Positions 1 to 8,965 of a stretch of DNA of 64,000 nt are shown here, piece by piece. Numbering within the stretch: position 1 is the first letter of the stretch; each line of letters starts with the position of its first letter. The position numbers and the translations under genes were made by a program. Below the pieces are notes generated by a model that was not told the DNA's origin, ran no database searches, and was given only the letters and a program-made list of their open reading frames with translations. The DNA is from Pectobacterium colocasium (GTDB lineage Bacteria > Pseudomonadota > Gammaproteobacteria > Enterobacterales > Enterobacteriaceae), in assembly GCF_020181655.1 (NCBI RefSeq), contig NZ_CP084032.1, forward strand, positions 4,712,001-4,776,000, given 5' to 3'.

Positions 1-716
1 AGGCTCCCTTCTATTCCTGCGATGGAGAACGCAATGCCGCCCAACGTCCCCTGCACAATCGCCACCACAGCGGTGCCTTTTACGGTCGCCCGGGATACCG
101 CGGCAAATTTCACCAGCAGGTGGTGCTTAACATGGGTGGAAAGCGGTAGTGATTCCAGAATCAGGTTTACCAGATAGGAACCGTCTTTCAGGAGGAAGAA
201 CAGCAGGTAGAGCATCACCCCGAAACCAACGAAGAAGGTGAACGTACCTTTACCGATCAGCAATACGCTTCCCGCCAGATATTGCCCGCCTTTCAACGCA
301 ACCTGCGACAGCTCTTGCTGTATTTTGGCGGCGTTATCCAGATTGTGTTCCGCCAGGAAATGCCGCGCCCACTTCGGCAAATGCTGAAGCAGCTCCGCCA
401 GCACCACCGGGAATTGCGTATTGCTGTCCTGCAATCGGGTGTAAACCCCGTTAATCTCAACCACCAACGAGGAAACAATCACGCCCAATGGAATGAAGAC
501 GATCAGGAAGATGATCAGGACCGTCAGTAGCGAGGCAACACCGTTGCGATCGTTTAATTTTTGCCGAATTTTGCTTTTCAGCGGATGGAAGATGACGGCC
601 AACACCGCCGCCCACAAGATGGCGGAATAATACGGCGCCAATATGTCAAAAAACGCCAGCGTAACGACAAATAAGATCAGGATGAAGAATCCCTTCGTAA
701 GCCCTTTAATATTCAC
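1..716 (-). CDS. AI-2E family transporter (partial, C-terminus outside window)
   Basis: Only the first 238 or so codons lie in the window; the gene runs off the left edge. The visible part begins with two or three hydrophobic segments (within residues 8-40 and 62-85), then a more polar stretch rich in Leu and Gln, then further hydrophobic segments near residues 150-180. This is the pattern of the AI-2E/PerM (YdiK-like) permease family of the inner membrane. A GTG start at 716 is chosen because a purine-rich AAGGGGAA lies about 7 bases upstream; no ATG is as well placed. Family members have been linked to autoinducer-2 export or ion antiport, but the substrate cannot be read here. Confidence is good for the family and low for function. 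Confidence 0.75.
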   Translation of the reverse strand, partial: MNIKGLTKGFFILILFVVTLAFFDILAPYYSAILWAAVLAVIFHPLKSKIRQKLNDRNGVASLLTVLIIFLIVFIPLGVIVSSLVVEINGVYTRLQDSNTQFPVVLAELLQHLPKWARHFLAEHNLDNAAKIQQELSQVALKGGQYLAGSVLLIGKGTFTFFVGFGVMLYLLFFLLKDGSYLVNLILESLPLSTHVKHHLLVKFAAVSRATVKGTAVVAIVQGTLGGIAFSIAGIEGS

Positions 717-818
717 AACGATTTCCCCTTCGTTCAATCTGCTCTCGAAATATAGAACGAAGTGGAGCGTTTGCAATATAGGAAAAAGCCGTCGTCCGGT
801 GAAATACTATCAGAAAGC

Positions 819-850
819 GCGGCGAGGAGACGGTAAATGCCTCTCGCCGC
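819..850 (-). terminator. Possible terminator downstream of lldD
   Basis: An 8-bp GC-rich inverted repeat (GCGGCGAG/CTCGCCGC) lies 12 bases beyond the lldD stop on the minus strand. The T-run after it is weak, so termination may be inefficient or factor-assisted. Confidence 0.4.
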
Positions 851-861
851 GTCATCCGTGC

Positions 862-2022
862 TTACAGGCCATCCAGCCGCCGCTGGGTCGCCTGCACCAG
901 CGAGTCGGTGGTGATATCGGCAATTGCTTTAGCTCCCGTGAGCGTCATCGCCACGCGCATCTCTTTTTCAATCAGGTTCAGCAGATTAACCACACCCGCT
1001 TCGCCTGCTGCTGCCAGCGCGTAGACAAACGCGCGCCCGAGCATCACGCCATCCGCGCCCAGCGCAATCATACGCACCACGTCCAGCCCGGTACGAATAC
1101 CGGAATCCGCCAGAATGGTGATATCGCCTTTCACTGCATCGGCGATAGCGGGCAATGCATGTGCCGTCGAGAGCACGCCGTCCAACTGACGACCGCCGTG
1201 ATTGGAGACCACAATGCCATCTGCGCCGAACCTGACGGCTTCTTTGGCATCTTCCGGGTCGAGGATGCCCTTGATGATCATTGGCCCTTTCCACATCTCG
1301 CGGATCCACGCCAAATCCTGCCACGAAATAGAGGCATCGAAATTCTCCGCCAGCCAGCCGATATAGTTTTCCAGCGTCGTCGGCGTACCGCGATAGGCGG
1401 AAACGTTGCCCAGATCATGAGGTTTACCGTTCAGGCCAACGTCCCATGCCCACTGTGGATGTACCATCGCCTGCAAAACACGGCGTATCGCCGCATTCGG
1501 GCCGCTCATGCCAGAGTGCGCATCGCGATAGCGCGCACCCGGCGTCGGCATATCCACGGTAAACACCAGCGTCTTGACCCCTGCCGCCTGTGCGCGTTCC
1601 AGCACGTTGCGCATAAAGCCGCGGTCTTTTAGCACATAGAGCTGGAACCATAGCGGCCGATTAATGGCAGGAGCCACTTCCTCAATCGGGCAGACAGAGA
1701 CGGTAGACAGCGTAAAGGGAATCCCCTTCTGCGCCGCTGCGCGGGCAACCTGAACCTCGCCGCGTCGGGCGTACATTCCGGTCAGGCCAACGGGAGCCAG
1801 CACCACCGGCATCGCCAGTTTTTCGCCGAACAGTTGGGTTTCCAGGCTGAGGTCGGAAACATTTTTCAGGATGCGCTGACGCAACGCGATATCCGCCAGA
1901 TCGGCAGTATTACGCCTGAGCGTGTGCTCGCCATACGCGCCGCCATCGGCGTAGTGGAACAGAAAAGGCGGCAACTTACGCTGCGCCGCCGCCCGGTAGT
2001 CCGTTGAAGCAGAGATGATCAT
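862..2022 (-). CDS. lldD: FMN-dependent L-lactate dehydrogenase
   Basis: Membrane-associated flavoenzyme that oxidises L-lactate to pyruvate and passes electrons to quinone. The 386-residue product is a single FMN-dependent alpha-hydroxy-acid dehydrogenase domain. It has an N-terminal FHYADGG segment, the PTPGARYRD stretch, the active-site signature SNHGGRQLD with its catalytic His, and the phosphate-binding [13 protein letters not shown] near residues 306-318. Length is close to E. coli LldD (396). The next gene upstream, aldA, makes lactate from lactaldehyde, so the pair would carry out successive steps. Unlike E. coli, no lldP permease or lldR regulator is adjacent. The start has a GGGAAAGGA just before the ATG. 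Confidence 0.93.
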   Translation of the reverse strand: MIISASTDYRAAAQRKLPPFLFHYADGGAYGEHTLRRNTADLADIALRQRILKNVSDLSLETQLFGEKLAMPVVLAPVGLTGMYARRGEVQVARAAAQKGIPFTLSTVSVCPIEEVAPAINRPLWFQLYVLKDRGFMRNVLERAQAAGVKTLVFTVDMPTPGARYRDAHSGMSGPNAAIRRVLQAMVHPQWAWDVGLNGKPHDLGNVSAYRGTPTTLENYIGWLAENFDASISWQDLAWIREMWKGPMIIKGILDPEDAKEAVRFGADGIVVSNHGGRQLDGVLSTAHALPAIADAVKGDITILADSGIRTGLDVVRMIALGADGVMLGRAFVYALAAAGEAGVVNLLNLIEKEMRVAMTLTGAKAIADITTDSLVQATQRRLDGL

Positions 2023-2139
2023 CGTCCTTTCCCATCCTTCTTCTTGTTTGTGCCACGGTTACGGTAAGTGGAATGACCGTTACTGGAGCTGCTTTTAGTG
2101 AAATTCATGCTGTTCACTTAAGTCCGTTTTTAGGGGAAA

Positions 2140-2179
2140 CACAGGGTGAGGGTCCCGCAGGGACACCTCACCCCTGTGG
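2140..2179 (-). terminator. Hairpin downstream of aldA
   Basis: A near-perfect inverted repeat (CACAGGGTGAGG on one arm, CCTCACCCCTGTG on the other) with an inner GTCCC/GGGAC extension lies about 55 bases past the aldA stop. There is only a short T-run. It probably ends or protects the aldA transcript and separates it from lldD. Confidence 0.5.
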
Positions 2180-2234
2180 TCGCCCCGTGTATCTCGATGC
2201 TTAAACGATCGGCATGACTTGAATAAAATTGCCT

Positions 2235-3674
2235 TTAGTGAAATTGAAGGTACGCGACATGCGTTTGCAGGTATTCCTGCAAGCCGTGCTTGCCGTCCGC
2301 CCCGCCCACACCGGATTTACGCCAGCCCGCATGGAAGCCCTGCATCGCCTCGAAGTTCTCACGGTTGATATAGGTTTCACCAAACTTCAGCCCTTTCAGC
2401 GCCTTCATCGCGGTGTTGATGTTTTGAGTATAGATCGATGACGTCAGGCCGTATTCGCTGTCGTTCGCCATCGTAATCGCCTCTTCCAGCGTGTCGAAGG
2501 TCGCGACCGGCAGCACCGGACCAAACACCTCTTCGTGCATGATCGGCATCTCCTGTTTCACGTCCACCAGCAGCGTGGGCGGGTAGAAATAGCCCGTACC
2601 GCTTTCGCGCTTGCCACCGAGCAGCACTTTCGCGCCCTGCGATACCGCTTTTGCGACTTTGTCTTCCACACGCTGTAACGCCGCCGCGCTGATCAGCGGC
2701 CCCATATCCAGCGCTTTTTTCTCCGCCGTGTTGCCGAAGGTCACCTGTTCCATCGCAGCTTTAATACGGGAGATAAATTCTTTGTAAATGCCTTTCTGCA
2801 CGTAAACGCGCTCGGCACAGTTACACACCTGTCCGCTGTTGATGACGCGGGAACTGACAATCGCTTTCACGGCCAGATCGAGATCCGCATCGTCCATTAC
2901 GATGGCTGGCGCTTTACCGCCCAGTTCCAGCGACACTTTGGTGACGTTCTGCGCCGCCGCCGTCATGGTCGCAACCCCCGCCGCCACGCTGCCAGTCAGG
3001 CTAACCATGCCGACTTTCGGGTTAGCAGCCAGCTCTTGCCCGACCGTTGGTCCGTAGCCGGTAACGAAATTGATGACGCCTTTCGGCAGGCCAATCTTGT
3101 GAATGATTTCGGCGAAAATCACCGCATTATTCGGTGTGATCTCGCTCGGTTTGATGACGATGGTATTACCGGTAATCAGCGCCGGTGCCGCTTTACGCGC
3201 AATCAGGAAGAAGGGGAAGTTCCACGGCAGAATACCGGTCGTGACGCCAATTGCTTTGCGGAAAACGAAGATGTTTTCATTCGGGCGGTCGCTCTGAATA
3301 ATTTCCCCTTCATAACGGCGCGCCCACTCCGCCATGTAGTCGAGGTAGTCAGCGGTGAACAGCACTTCCGTCTGCGCCAGACCGTGCGTCTTACCGCCTT
3401 CCGCGATAATAGTATCGGTCAGTTCGGCTTCACGCTCGCGGATACCATCGGCAATCTTGTGCAGCCAGACACCGCGCTCAACCGCAGGCAGCGCTTCCCA
3501 GCCCGGCTGTGCGGCTTCTGCCGCGTCTATCGCTCGCTTTGCGTCGTCAGCGGACCCTTCCGGGATCTGTGAAATAACCTGTTCTGTGGCTGGATTCACC
3601 ACATCAATCCATTTCCCGCTTCTGTTTTCAACAAACTCACCGTTGATGTACATACGTTTCTGGGTGGTGCTCAT
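2235..3674 (-). CDS. aldA: Aldehyde dehydrogenase A (lactaldehyde/glycolaldehyde)
   Basis: NAD-dependent dehydrogenase oxidising L-lactaldehyde to L-lactate and glycolaldehyde to glycolate. The product (479 residues) matches E. coli AldA over its full length as I recall it: PWNFPFF near residue 150, ELGGKAPAIVMDDADL with the general-base Glu, and NSGQVCNCAERV with the catalytic Cys, ending in a HGLQEYLQTHVAYLQ tail. I place the start at the ATG at 3674 (MSTTQKR), nine bases after GGAG. The longer reading from 3689 begins with TTG. Fucose/rhamnose breakdown is the usual source of lactaldehyde, and lldD lies next downstream to take lactate on to pyruvate. The intergenic hairpin suggests separate transcripts. 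Confidence 0.94.
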   Translation of the reverse strand: MSTTQKRMYINGEFVENRSGKWIDVVNPATEQVISQIPEGSADDAKRAIDAAEAAQPGWEALPAVERGVWLHKIADGIREREAELTDTIIAEGGKTHGLAQTEVLFTADYLDYMAEWARRYEGEIIQSDRPNENIFVFRKAIGVTTGILPWNFPFFLIARKAAPALITGNTIVIKPSEITPNNAVIFAEIIHKIGLPKGVINFVTGYGPTVGQELAANPKVGMVSLTGSVAAGVATMTAAAQNVTKVSLELGGKAPAIVMDDADLDLAVKAIVSSRVINSGQVCNCAERVYVQKGIYKEFISRIKAAMEQVTFGNTAEKKALDMGPLISAAALQRVEDKVAKAVSQGAKVLLGGKRESGTGYFYPPTLLVDVKQEMPIMHEEVFGPVLPVATFDTLEEAITMANDSEYGLTSSIYTQNINTAMKALKGLKFGETYINRENFEAMQGFHAGWRKSGVGGADGKHGLQEYLQTHVAYLQFH

Positions 3675-3916
3675 GTCAGGCATCTCCAAAGTAGGGTTAG
3701 AGAATACAACGCATAAACGAGTTGTTAATAAAACACGTCTTTTTTGTGAAGTTTTGCCATGCTGCGCGTTCTGCGCGGCATTTACCTTTTCATGGCTGCC
3801 ATCTCAGTCTAGCAAGTGGCAAAAAAGTCATGCTGAGCACGCCTGACGTAACACTTTTGCAAAGTCTCGGGGAACACGGGGAATAACGACAACGGAGGGG
3901 GAATAAACGAAGCAGT

Positions 3917-3948
3917 GACAGACACCGCATTCAACCACGGCGCCTGTC
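3917..3948 (-). terminator. Possible terminator downstream of the LprI-like gene
   Basis: Imperfect 11-bp inverted repeat (GACAGACACCG/CGGCGCCTGTC), 16 bases beyond the stop of the minus-strand gene at 3965. No strong T-run follows it. Confidence 0.35.
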
Positions 3949-3964
3949 TATGAAGCAGAAAATA

Positions 3965-4894
3965 TTACTGTTCGTCGGTTTTTACGATCTCTTCCTTCAC
4001 CTTCCACTTGCCGCCCACCAGCTCGCGCGTGGTAGCGACCATCGCCTGTTTTTCTTCGGAATAGGCTTCCGTGGTTTCGGCAATCAGGACAGGCTGATTA
4101 TTGGCGATCTGATAGGCAGACCATTGATGCCAGCAGCAGCCGCTTTTGGTAAACGTCGTAATGATCTTACTTTTCTCATCGATATCGAACAAGCCGAGGT
4201 TGGTGCTGGCTAACTCGGTCAGCGACGCATTCAGGGTGAACTGCTGCTTTTCCACATCAAACAGGAACACATCGTAAGACGGCCCACCATAAGCCCCACT
4301 ATTGCCATTACGCACGATGATATCCGCGTGGTGATCGAAGTTAGCGTCATCAATCACCAGCCCGCTGTTGTTCTCGCCGTAGACCTCAACCAGATTCGCC
4401 GTCACCTCACCCTTTTTGTTCAACTCGATAAACATATTTTCCATCGTGATACGCTGGAACAGCTCACCACGCCCTTTCTTAAAGATATCCAGCGTGCCGG
4501 GGCCTTCACAGGTTGAGTAAGAAGAGTCGAGATCGCACGTCGCCACGCTGAGCACAAAGTCCCACTGCTCTGATGCCTGCGTAATCAGGGAGATATTTTC
4601 ACTCCCGGAAAGCGTCTGAATACGGGAAATCATCTCATTTCCCAGGCAAACGTCATCCTTACAGCGGTCACGTTCGGCCAACCAGGCGCGCTGCTCCTGA
4701 CGCGCCTGCGCGTTGTCTGCTTGTTTCACGTAACCCTGATAGGCCTTGTTCAAGACGGTATCAAGCTGCTGTAGGCGGCTGCTGGCGCAAATCATTTTCT
4801 CGCTGTCTGTACTGGCCTTGCTGCAATCCATCGCCCAGACGGACGAGGTAAAAAAGACCAGCAGGGATGAAACGGCCAGAGATAAATAACGCAT
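3965..4894 (-). CDS. Secreted protein with N-terminal LprI-like (DUF1311) domain
   Basis: A 309-residue exported protein. Residues 1-21 form a signal peptide ending SSVWA. Residues 23-95 carry the LprI/DUF1311 pattern: DCSKA, then a Cys before a Leu-rich helix, an ARQEQRAWLAERDRC stretch, and a second Cys pair in CKDDVC. LprI-type domains include lysozyme inhibitors, but most are uncharacterised. The remaining 200 residues look like a beta-rich domain (DANFDHHADIIVRN, a GCC motif near residue 250) of the kind seen in XAC2610-like proteins. The start is well supported: AAGGAG lies 9 bases before the ATG. It is not obviously part of the lipid operon, whose last gene ends at 4960, 65 bases away on the same strand, but could be read through from it. 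Confidence 0.75.
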   Translation of the reverse strand: MRYLSLAVSSLLVFFTSSVWAMDCSKASTDSEKMICASSRLQQLDTVLNKAYQGYVKQADNAQARQEQRAWLAERDRCKDDVCLGNEMISRIQTLSGSENISLITQASEQWDFVLSVATCDLDSSYSTCEGPGTLDIFKKGRGELFQRITMENMFIELNKKGEVTANLVEVYGENNSGLVIDDANFDHHADIIVRNGNSGAYGGPSYDVFLFDVEKQQFTLNASLTELASTNLGLFDIDEKSKIITTFTKSGCCWHQWSAYQIANNQPVLIAETTEAYSEEKQAMVATTRELVGGKWKVKEEIVKTDEQ

Positions 4895-4959
4895 GAGGTA
4901 TCGCTCCTTGAATACAAATAAAGCCGAAGTTATTGATAAAGACGGATAACGTGATGTTT

Positions 4960-6051
4960 TTAGCCTTTTCCCATTTTTTTAAGAAACCGCTGCTGCTCAA
5001 CCAAAATCGCCTTTAACGTAATGCATTGATAATCAATGCCGTAACGTGGGGCAACGTCCGCAATAATTTTCGACAGCGCGGGATAATGCCGATGATTCCA
5101 GTTGGGGAAAATATGGTGGGTCAGGTGCATATTGAGCTGCCCGAGCCAGTAGCCAAGCCAGGCGGGGTGGGTAGACCAATCCACGGTGGTGGAAAAAACA
5201 TGCTGATAGCGACCATGCCTGAATAAGCCATCTTCCGGTGCCTGATAGAACGTTCCTTTTGCCCAATGCGACCCGAGGATCAGGACGACAAAAATCAGCG
5301 ACGACAGCATCTGGCTCAGCAGATAAACCAGCAGCAGCGAACTGACGCTAATGATGGTCGGCGACAACAGCCAGTAAGGAATCGCCAGCGCCAGCAAGGC
5401 ATGCAGCGCTTTTGAAAGCAGGAAAACACCCCAGCCCTTCATGCCCTGAAGCGTCATATTGCGCGTCACCTGCGTTTTCCCCGCGCGATCGATCCAGTCA
5501 AAAAACCAGATGATGCAGGGGAAGGTCAGCGACGCCACCATCGGCCAGTAGTAGCGCTGGGCGCGCATAAAAAAGCGAAACCGATGGTAGGGCGATTGCC
5601 GCAAGACGCCGTTCTCTTCGATATCCAAATCGTAGTGCTGCACATTCACGTGAGCATGATGGAAAATCACATGCCTCACTCGCCAGCAGTCGGAATCCAT
5701 GCCGAGCGGAATACTCACCACAATATTGAGCAGGCGATTCGCCCACGGTCGCCGGAAAAAGACGTTATGCGAGGCATCATGTATCACATTCACCGCCAGA
5801 AACATGGCGGTGAAAATAAAGCCAAAATAGCAGCCAGCAAAACCCCATAGCGTCGTCTGCCGGAGGCTGAAGCCATAAAATGTCAGACACAGCGCCACCA
5901 GAAATACCATCTTGCCGATAAACCCGGCGTTGGCAAAACGGTGGTCGCCCGTTTCCGCCAGATAGTCATTCGCGGCCTTCATCAACGCCCGATGTAACGC
6001 CAGATCGCGACCTTGCTCATAGCGTAGCGGCTTTAGCGGTGCAGGCATCAT
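4960..6051 (-). CDS. Membrane fatty acid desaturase (copy 2 of operon)
   Basis: Integral-membrane di-iron desaturase/hydroxylase of 363 residues. The histidine boxes are visible: HDASHN near residue 91, HVIFHHAHVN near 127, and HLTHHIFPNWNHRH near 311, with hydrophobic segments between them. Such enzymes introduce double bases' counterparts in lipids, that is C=C bonds or hydroxyls, into acyl chains using O2. It is the last gene of an eight-gene operon and overlaps the preceding desaturase by 4 bases, so translation is probably coupled. The two desaturases are clearly paralogous (same box spacing, same HHIFP/HHLFP-W-HRHYPAL end), suggesting two successive oxidations or two substrates. Regiochemistry cannot be inferred. 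Confidence 0.88.
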   Translation of the reverse strand: MMPAPLKPLRYEQGRDLALHRALMKAANDYLAETGDHRFANAGFIGKMVFLVALCLTFYGFSLRQTTLWGFAGCYFGFIFTAMFLAVNVIHDASHNVFFRRPWANRLLNIVVSIPLGMDSDCWRVRHVIFHHAHVNVQHYDLDIEENGVLRQSPYHRFRFFMRAQRYYWPMVASLTFPCIIWFFDWIDRAGKTQVTRNMTLQGMKGWGVFLLSKALHALLALAIPYWLLSPTIISVSSLLLVYLLSQMLSSLIFVVLILGSHWAKGTFYQAPEDGLFRHGRYQHVFSTTVDWSTHPAWLGYWLGQLNMHLTHHIFPNWNHRHYPALSKIIADVAPRYGIDYQCITLKAILVEQQRFLKKMGKG

Positions 6052-7193
6052 CTTTCCCCTGCCCTTTCTTCCACACCACGTTGCGCAGTCCGCCGATCGT
6101 TACCTTCGCCCATCAATTTTAAAAACCGGCGCTGACTGGCCAGTAGTTCACGATAGGTAATGCAGCGATAGTCCATACCATGCTCGGCGGCAAGGCGCCG
6201 TAAGATAGCGGCGAGCGCAGGGTAATGACGGTGATGCCACCCTGGAAAAAGATGGTGCGTCAGATGTAAGTGCAGCCCACCCGTCCAGTGCTCAAGCCAG
6301 CGCGGCGTCGGCAGCCAGTCGCAGGCGGTCGCAAAGTTGTGCTGATACCAGCCCAGAGGCATGACCTCCGTATCGGTCACAGCATAGAATTCCGTTTCCG
6401 CCCAGTGCGACCCCAGCAGTAAAAAGACCACCAGCAACGAGGCCAACATCTGGCCCAGCAAATAACTTAACAGCACGATGCCCGGGCTAATGCCCTGTGC
6501 AGCCCCCACCACGATGGGAATCACCAGTAGCAGCACGATATGACCGACTTTGCTACCGATAAAAATCATCCACCCACGGTAGCCTGATTGCACCACGCGA
6601 GCGTTAACGGGGGTTTTACCCAAGCGATCGGCCCAGTCAAAGATCCAGGCGATATAAGGGAGCGACAACGACGCGACCAGCGGCCAGTAAAGGTGCTGAT
6701 AGCGCATGTAGGCGCGGTGACGCTGAAAAGGCGTTTGGCGAAAAACCCCATTCTCTTCCGTATCCAGATCGTAATGTTCCACATTCGGGTAAATATGGTG
6801 GAAGCCCACATGGCGCAAACGCCAATAGTCCGGATCGATGCCTAACGGCAACGTCACGACCCGCCCGACGATGCGGTTCAGCGTTCGATTGCGGAAAAAC
6901 GTATTATGGGAGGCGTCATGATTCACGATGATGTTCAATAACATCGACAGCATGATGAAAGAAAAATAGCTCAGGAAAAACGCCCACGCCGTCTGCTGCA
7001 TTAAGCACAGCGCATAACAGGCAATGCAGCATAAAAAGAGTAATCCGGCCTTCACGAACTGGCCGCGATCCGCAAAGCGATGATCGTGGTTAGCGCGAAG
7101 GTAGGCCGACGTTTCGCGCTGTAATGCCCGATGAAAAGCCTGTTCCCCCTGCGCCGGATACGGTCTGGCGGGAAGTAGATTAGCCATTTTCAT
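6048..7193 (-). CDS. Membrane fatty acid desaturase (copy 1 of operon)
   Basis: A 381-residue di-iron membrane desaturase paralogous to the next gene. Boxes seen: HDASHN near residue 93, RHVGFHHIYPNVEHYD near 128, and HLTHHLFPGWHHRHYPAL near 315. At least four hydrophobic segments are arranged in two pairs around the boxes. The N-terminus resembles its partner (HRALQRE then LRANHDHRFADRG). It overlaps the upstream sterol-desaturase-type gene by 14 bases and the downstream desaturase by 4, so it belongs to one polycistron. The substrate is presumably an acyl chain made or activated by the KAS III-like and adenylating enzymes upstream; this is inference from context. Confidence 0.88.
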   Translation of the reverse strand: MKMANLLPARPYPAQGEQAFHRALQRETSAYLRANHDHRFADRGQFVKAGLLFLCCIACYALCLMQQTAWAFFLSYFSFIMLSMLLNIIVNHDASHNTFFRNRTLNRIVGRVVTLPLGIDPDYWRLRHVGFHHIYPNVEHYDLDTEENGVFRQTPFQRHRAYMRYQHLYWPLVASLSLPYIAWIFDWADRLGKTPVNARVVQSGYRGWMIFIGSKVGHIVLLLVIPIVVGAAQGISPGIVLLSYLLGQMLASLLVVFLLLGSHWAETEFYAVTDTEVMPLGWYQHNFATACDWLPTPRWLEHWTGGLHLHLTHHLFPGWHHRHYPALAAILRRLAAEHGMDYRCITYRELLASQRRFLKLMGEGNDRRTAQRGVEERAGER

Positions 7194-8304
7194 GCTCTCC
7201 AGTCAGAGGATATCGACCCCAGCCGAACGCCATCGCCAACCCGTGCAGCGCCAGCATCAGCATCGTTATCTTCCAGTAGAGCGCTTCCCAGCTCAGATAG
7301 ACAAGAAACACCGCAGGGAACAGCAGAACGACCAGCAGCCAGACGTAAATGCCCCAGCGTCGCCCTTCGGAAATCCCGCCCAAGGCGACCGCGCCCGCCA
7401 CCAGCAATAGGAAGAGCGCCGCCTGCGACAGGTTCGCGGAATCATAGCCGTAGCCATACAGGTAGACATAGCCCACCACCAGCGCAAACAGCAGCATGGC
7501 ACCGGCAATCAGCGCCACTGGCGTACAAGCAAACGTCGCCTGACGCGTGCGGCGCACCGATAGCTTCAGGTACGACATAAAAGGCAGGTTACTGGCCCAA
7601 AACGGGTTTTTCGATGGCGTGTCTTTTCCAGCACCGTAGTGGAAAGGCGTGTCAGGCAGCTGTGGGCAAAAGCTGCCGAACAGTTTGTCCCAAAAAATAA
7701 AGGTGCCGCCGAAGTTCTTATCAGCGTATGCACGATCGTTCACGTGGTGTACGCGATGGTGTACCGGCGTCACCAGCACCTTTTCCAGCCAGCCCAGTTT
7801 GGGCGTCATGGCGTTATGGTTAAAGAGCTGGACGCTGTAATGCAGAATGGACACCGTGACGAACATATACAGCGGCACACCGAGCAGCGCCAGAATCAGG
7901 AAGAACGGAATGGAGGTCAGCGAGGAGTACCAGGAGTTACGCACGCCCAGCGACAGATTGAAATGCTCCCCCTGATGATGCACCACATGCACCGCCCAGA
8001 GCACGCCAAAGGTATGGTGCAGACGGTGTAGCCAATAAAAACCGAAATCCCAGGCCAGTATCGCGAACAGCCACATCAGCACCGGCGGCCAGGTTTCTAC
8101 CCAACCCAAACTGAAATGCGCCGCGACATAGCCATAACAAAAAATTTCCACGCTGCGAAACAGCCACAGCATGATATGCCCGGAATTCAGGTTGAAAACC
8201 ACGTCATGCCAGTTCACCTTCTCACGCTGCATCCACTGTAGAACCAGCGCTTCACCAATCACCACAACCAGCATAAAGACAATGGGTAAGGCCAAATCGA
8301 TCAT
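7180..8304 (-). CDS. Sterol desaturase / fatty acid hydroxylase family protein
   Basis: A 374-residue membrane protein of the fatty acid hydroxylase superfamily. The eight-histidine di-iron pattern is present: WLHRLHH near residue 91, HVVHHQGEHFN near 106, HNAM near 163, and HHRVHHVND near 180. N-terminal membrane segments precede the core. After about residue 250 come four more hydrophobic segments, giving an extra membrane domain that the smallest family members lack. Such enzymes hydroxylate or desaturate lipid chains or sterol-like rings. Bacterial relatives act on ornithine lipids, carotenoids or alkylglycerols, so the substrate is open. It lies 4 bases after the PAP2 gene and overlaps the next desaturase by 14 bases. 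Confidence 0.86.
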   Translation of the reverse strand: MIDLALPIVFMLVVVIGEALVLQWMQREKVNWHDVVFNLNSGHIMLWLFRSVEIFCYGYVAAHFSLGWVETWPPVLMWLFAILAWDFGFYWLHRLHHTFGVLWAVHVVHHQGEHFNLSLGVRNSWYSSLTSIPFFLILALLGVPLYMFVTVSILHYSVQLFNHNAMTPKLGWLEKVLVTPVHHRVHHVNDRAYADKNFGGTFIFWDKLFGSFCPQLPDTPFHYGAGKDTPSKNPFWASNLPFMSYLKLSVRRTRQATFACTPVALIAGAMLLFALVVGYVYLYGYGYDSANLSQAALFLLLVAGAVALGGISEGRRWGIYVWLLVVLLFPAVFLVYLSWEALYWKITMLMLALHGLAMAFGWGRYPLTGEHENG

Positions 8305-8308
8305 GATG

Positions 8309-8965
8309 TCATTCCTGATGGCGCTTATCGTTAGGCAACGGAGCCCGTGAAGAAACAGCCCTTACCGCTTCTCGGCTACGCAGAAAAATCCATCCGGTCA
8401 TGCCCGACAGCATCGCCCCGGTCACCAGATCGATGAACAGATGGCGGCGCAGTTGCAGAATGGAAAAAGCAATCGCGGCACCCCAGAGCAGGTACAAACC
8501 GGTTTTCACCTTGTGCTGGCGATCGCTCATTGCCCACACCGCCAGCACCGTTAGCGCAATATGCAGCGACGGCAGGCAATTTTGCGGCGAGTCGATAAGC
8601 AGCAAAAGCTGTAGCAGACGAGTGGAGAGATCGTCCCCGACGACCTGCGGATACACCATCGTGGTCGGAAAAATCAGGTACACCGCACCCGCGATCAACG
8701 CACTAAGTTGCGTGGCCCGGCGTAGCCCAGCCAGACGCGCGATCGGGCAGGATAAATAAGACAGCGGCACAATGATGAAAAAAGAGAGATACAGCCAGAT
8801 CGCTGAAGGGCTAAAGGGAATCCACTCATCAACAAATGACATCGGCAGCACCGTTCCCTGCCCCTGAAACTGTGCGCTCAATTGATACACCACGCCGACC
8901 GTTCCCCAGCCGAAGAGCAGCGCTTTCAGCCGTAATAACGTCGCGGCTTGAGGAAATCGCCTCAT
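8309..8965 (-). CDS. PAP2-family membrane phosphatase
   Basis: A 218-residue polytopic membrane protein with about six hydrophobic segments. The phosphatase motifs are of the AUR1-like kind: NCLPSLHIAL near residue 133 (PSLH in place of PSGH) and QLRRHLFIDLVTG near 172, which supplies the Arg, the nucleophilic His and the Asp. PAP2 enzymes remove phosphate from lipid phosphates, or transfer phospho-head groups in the AUR1 branch. Either would fit a late step of the lipid pathway. It overlaps the upstream adenylate-forming gene by 4 bases and lies 4 bases before the hydroxylase. Confidence 0.82.
   Translation of the reverse strand: MRRFPQAATLLRLKALLFGWGTVGVVYQLSAQFQGQGTVLPMSFVDEWIPFSPSAIWLYLSFFIIVPLSYLSCPIARLAGLRRATQLSALIAGAVYLIFPTTMVYPQVVGDDLSTRLLQLLLLIDSPQNCLPSLHIALTVLAVWAMSDRQHKVKTGLYLLWGAAIAFSILQLRRHLFIDLVTGAMLSGMTGWIFLRSREAVRAVSSRAPLPNDKRHQE

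Noticed and set aside
643..1632. 329-codon plus-strand ORF opposite lldD
   Set aside because: Runs antisense across lldD and into the partial permease; no family features.
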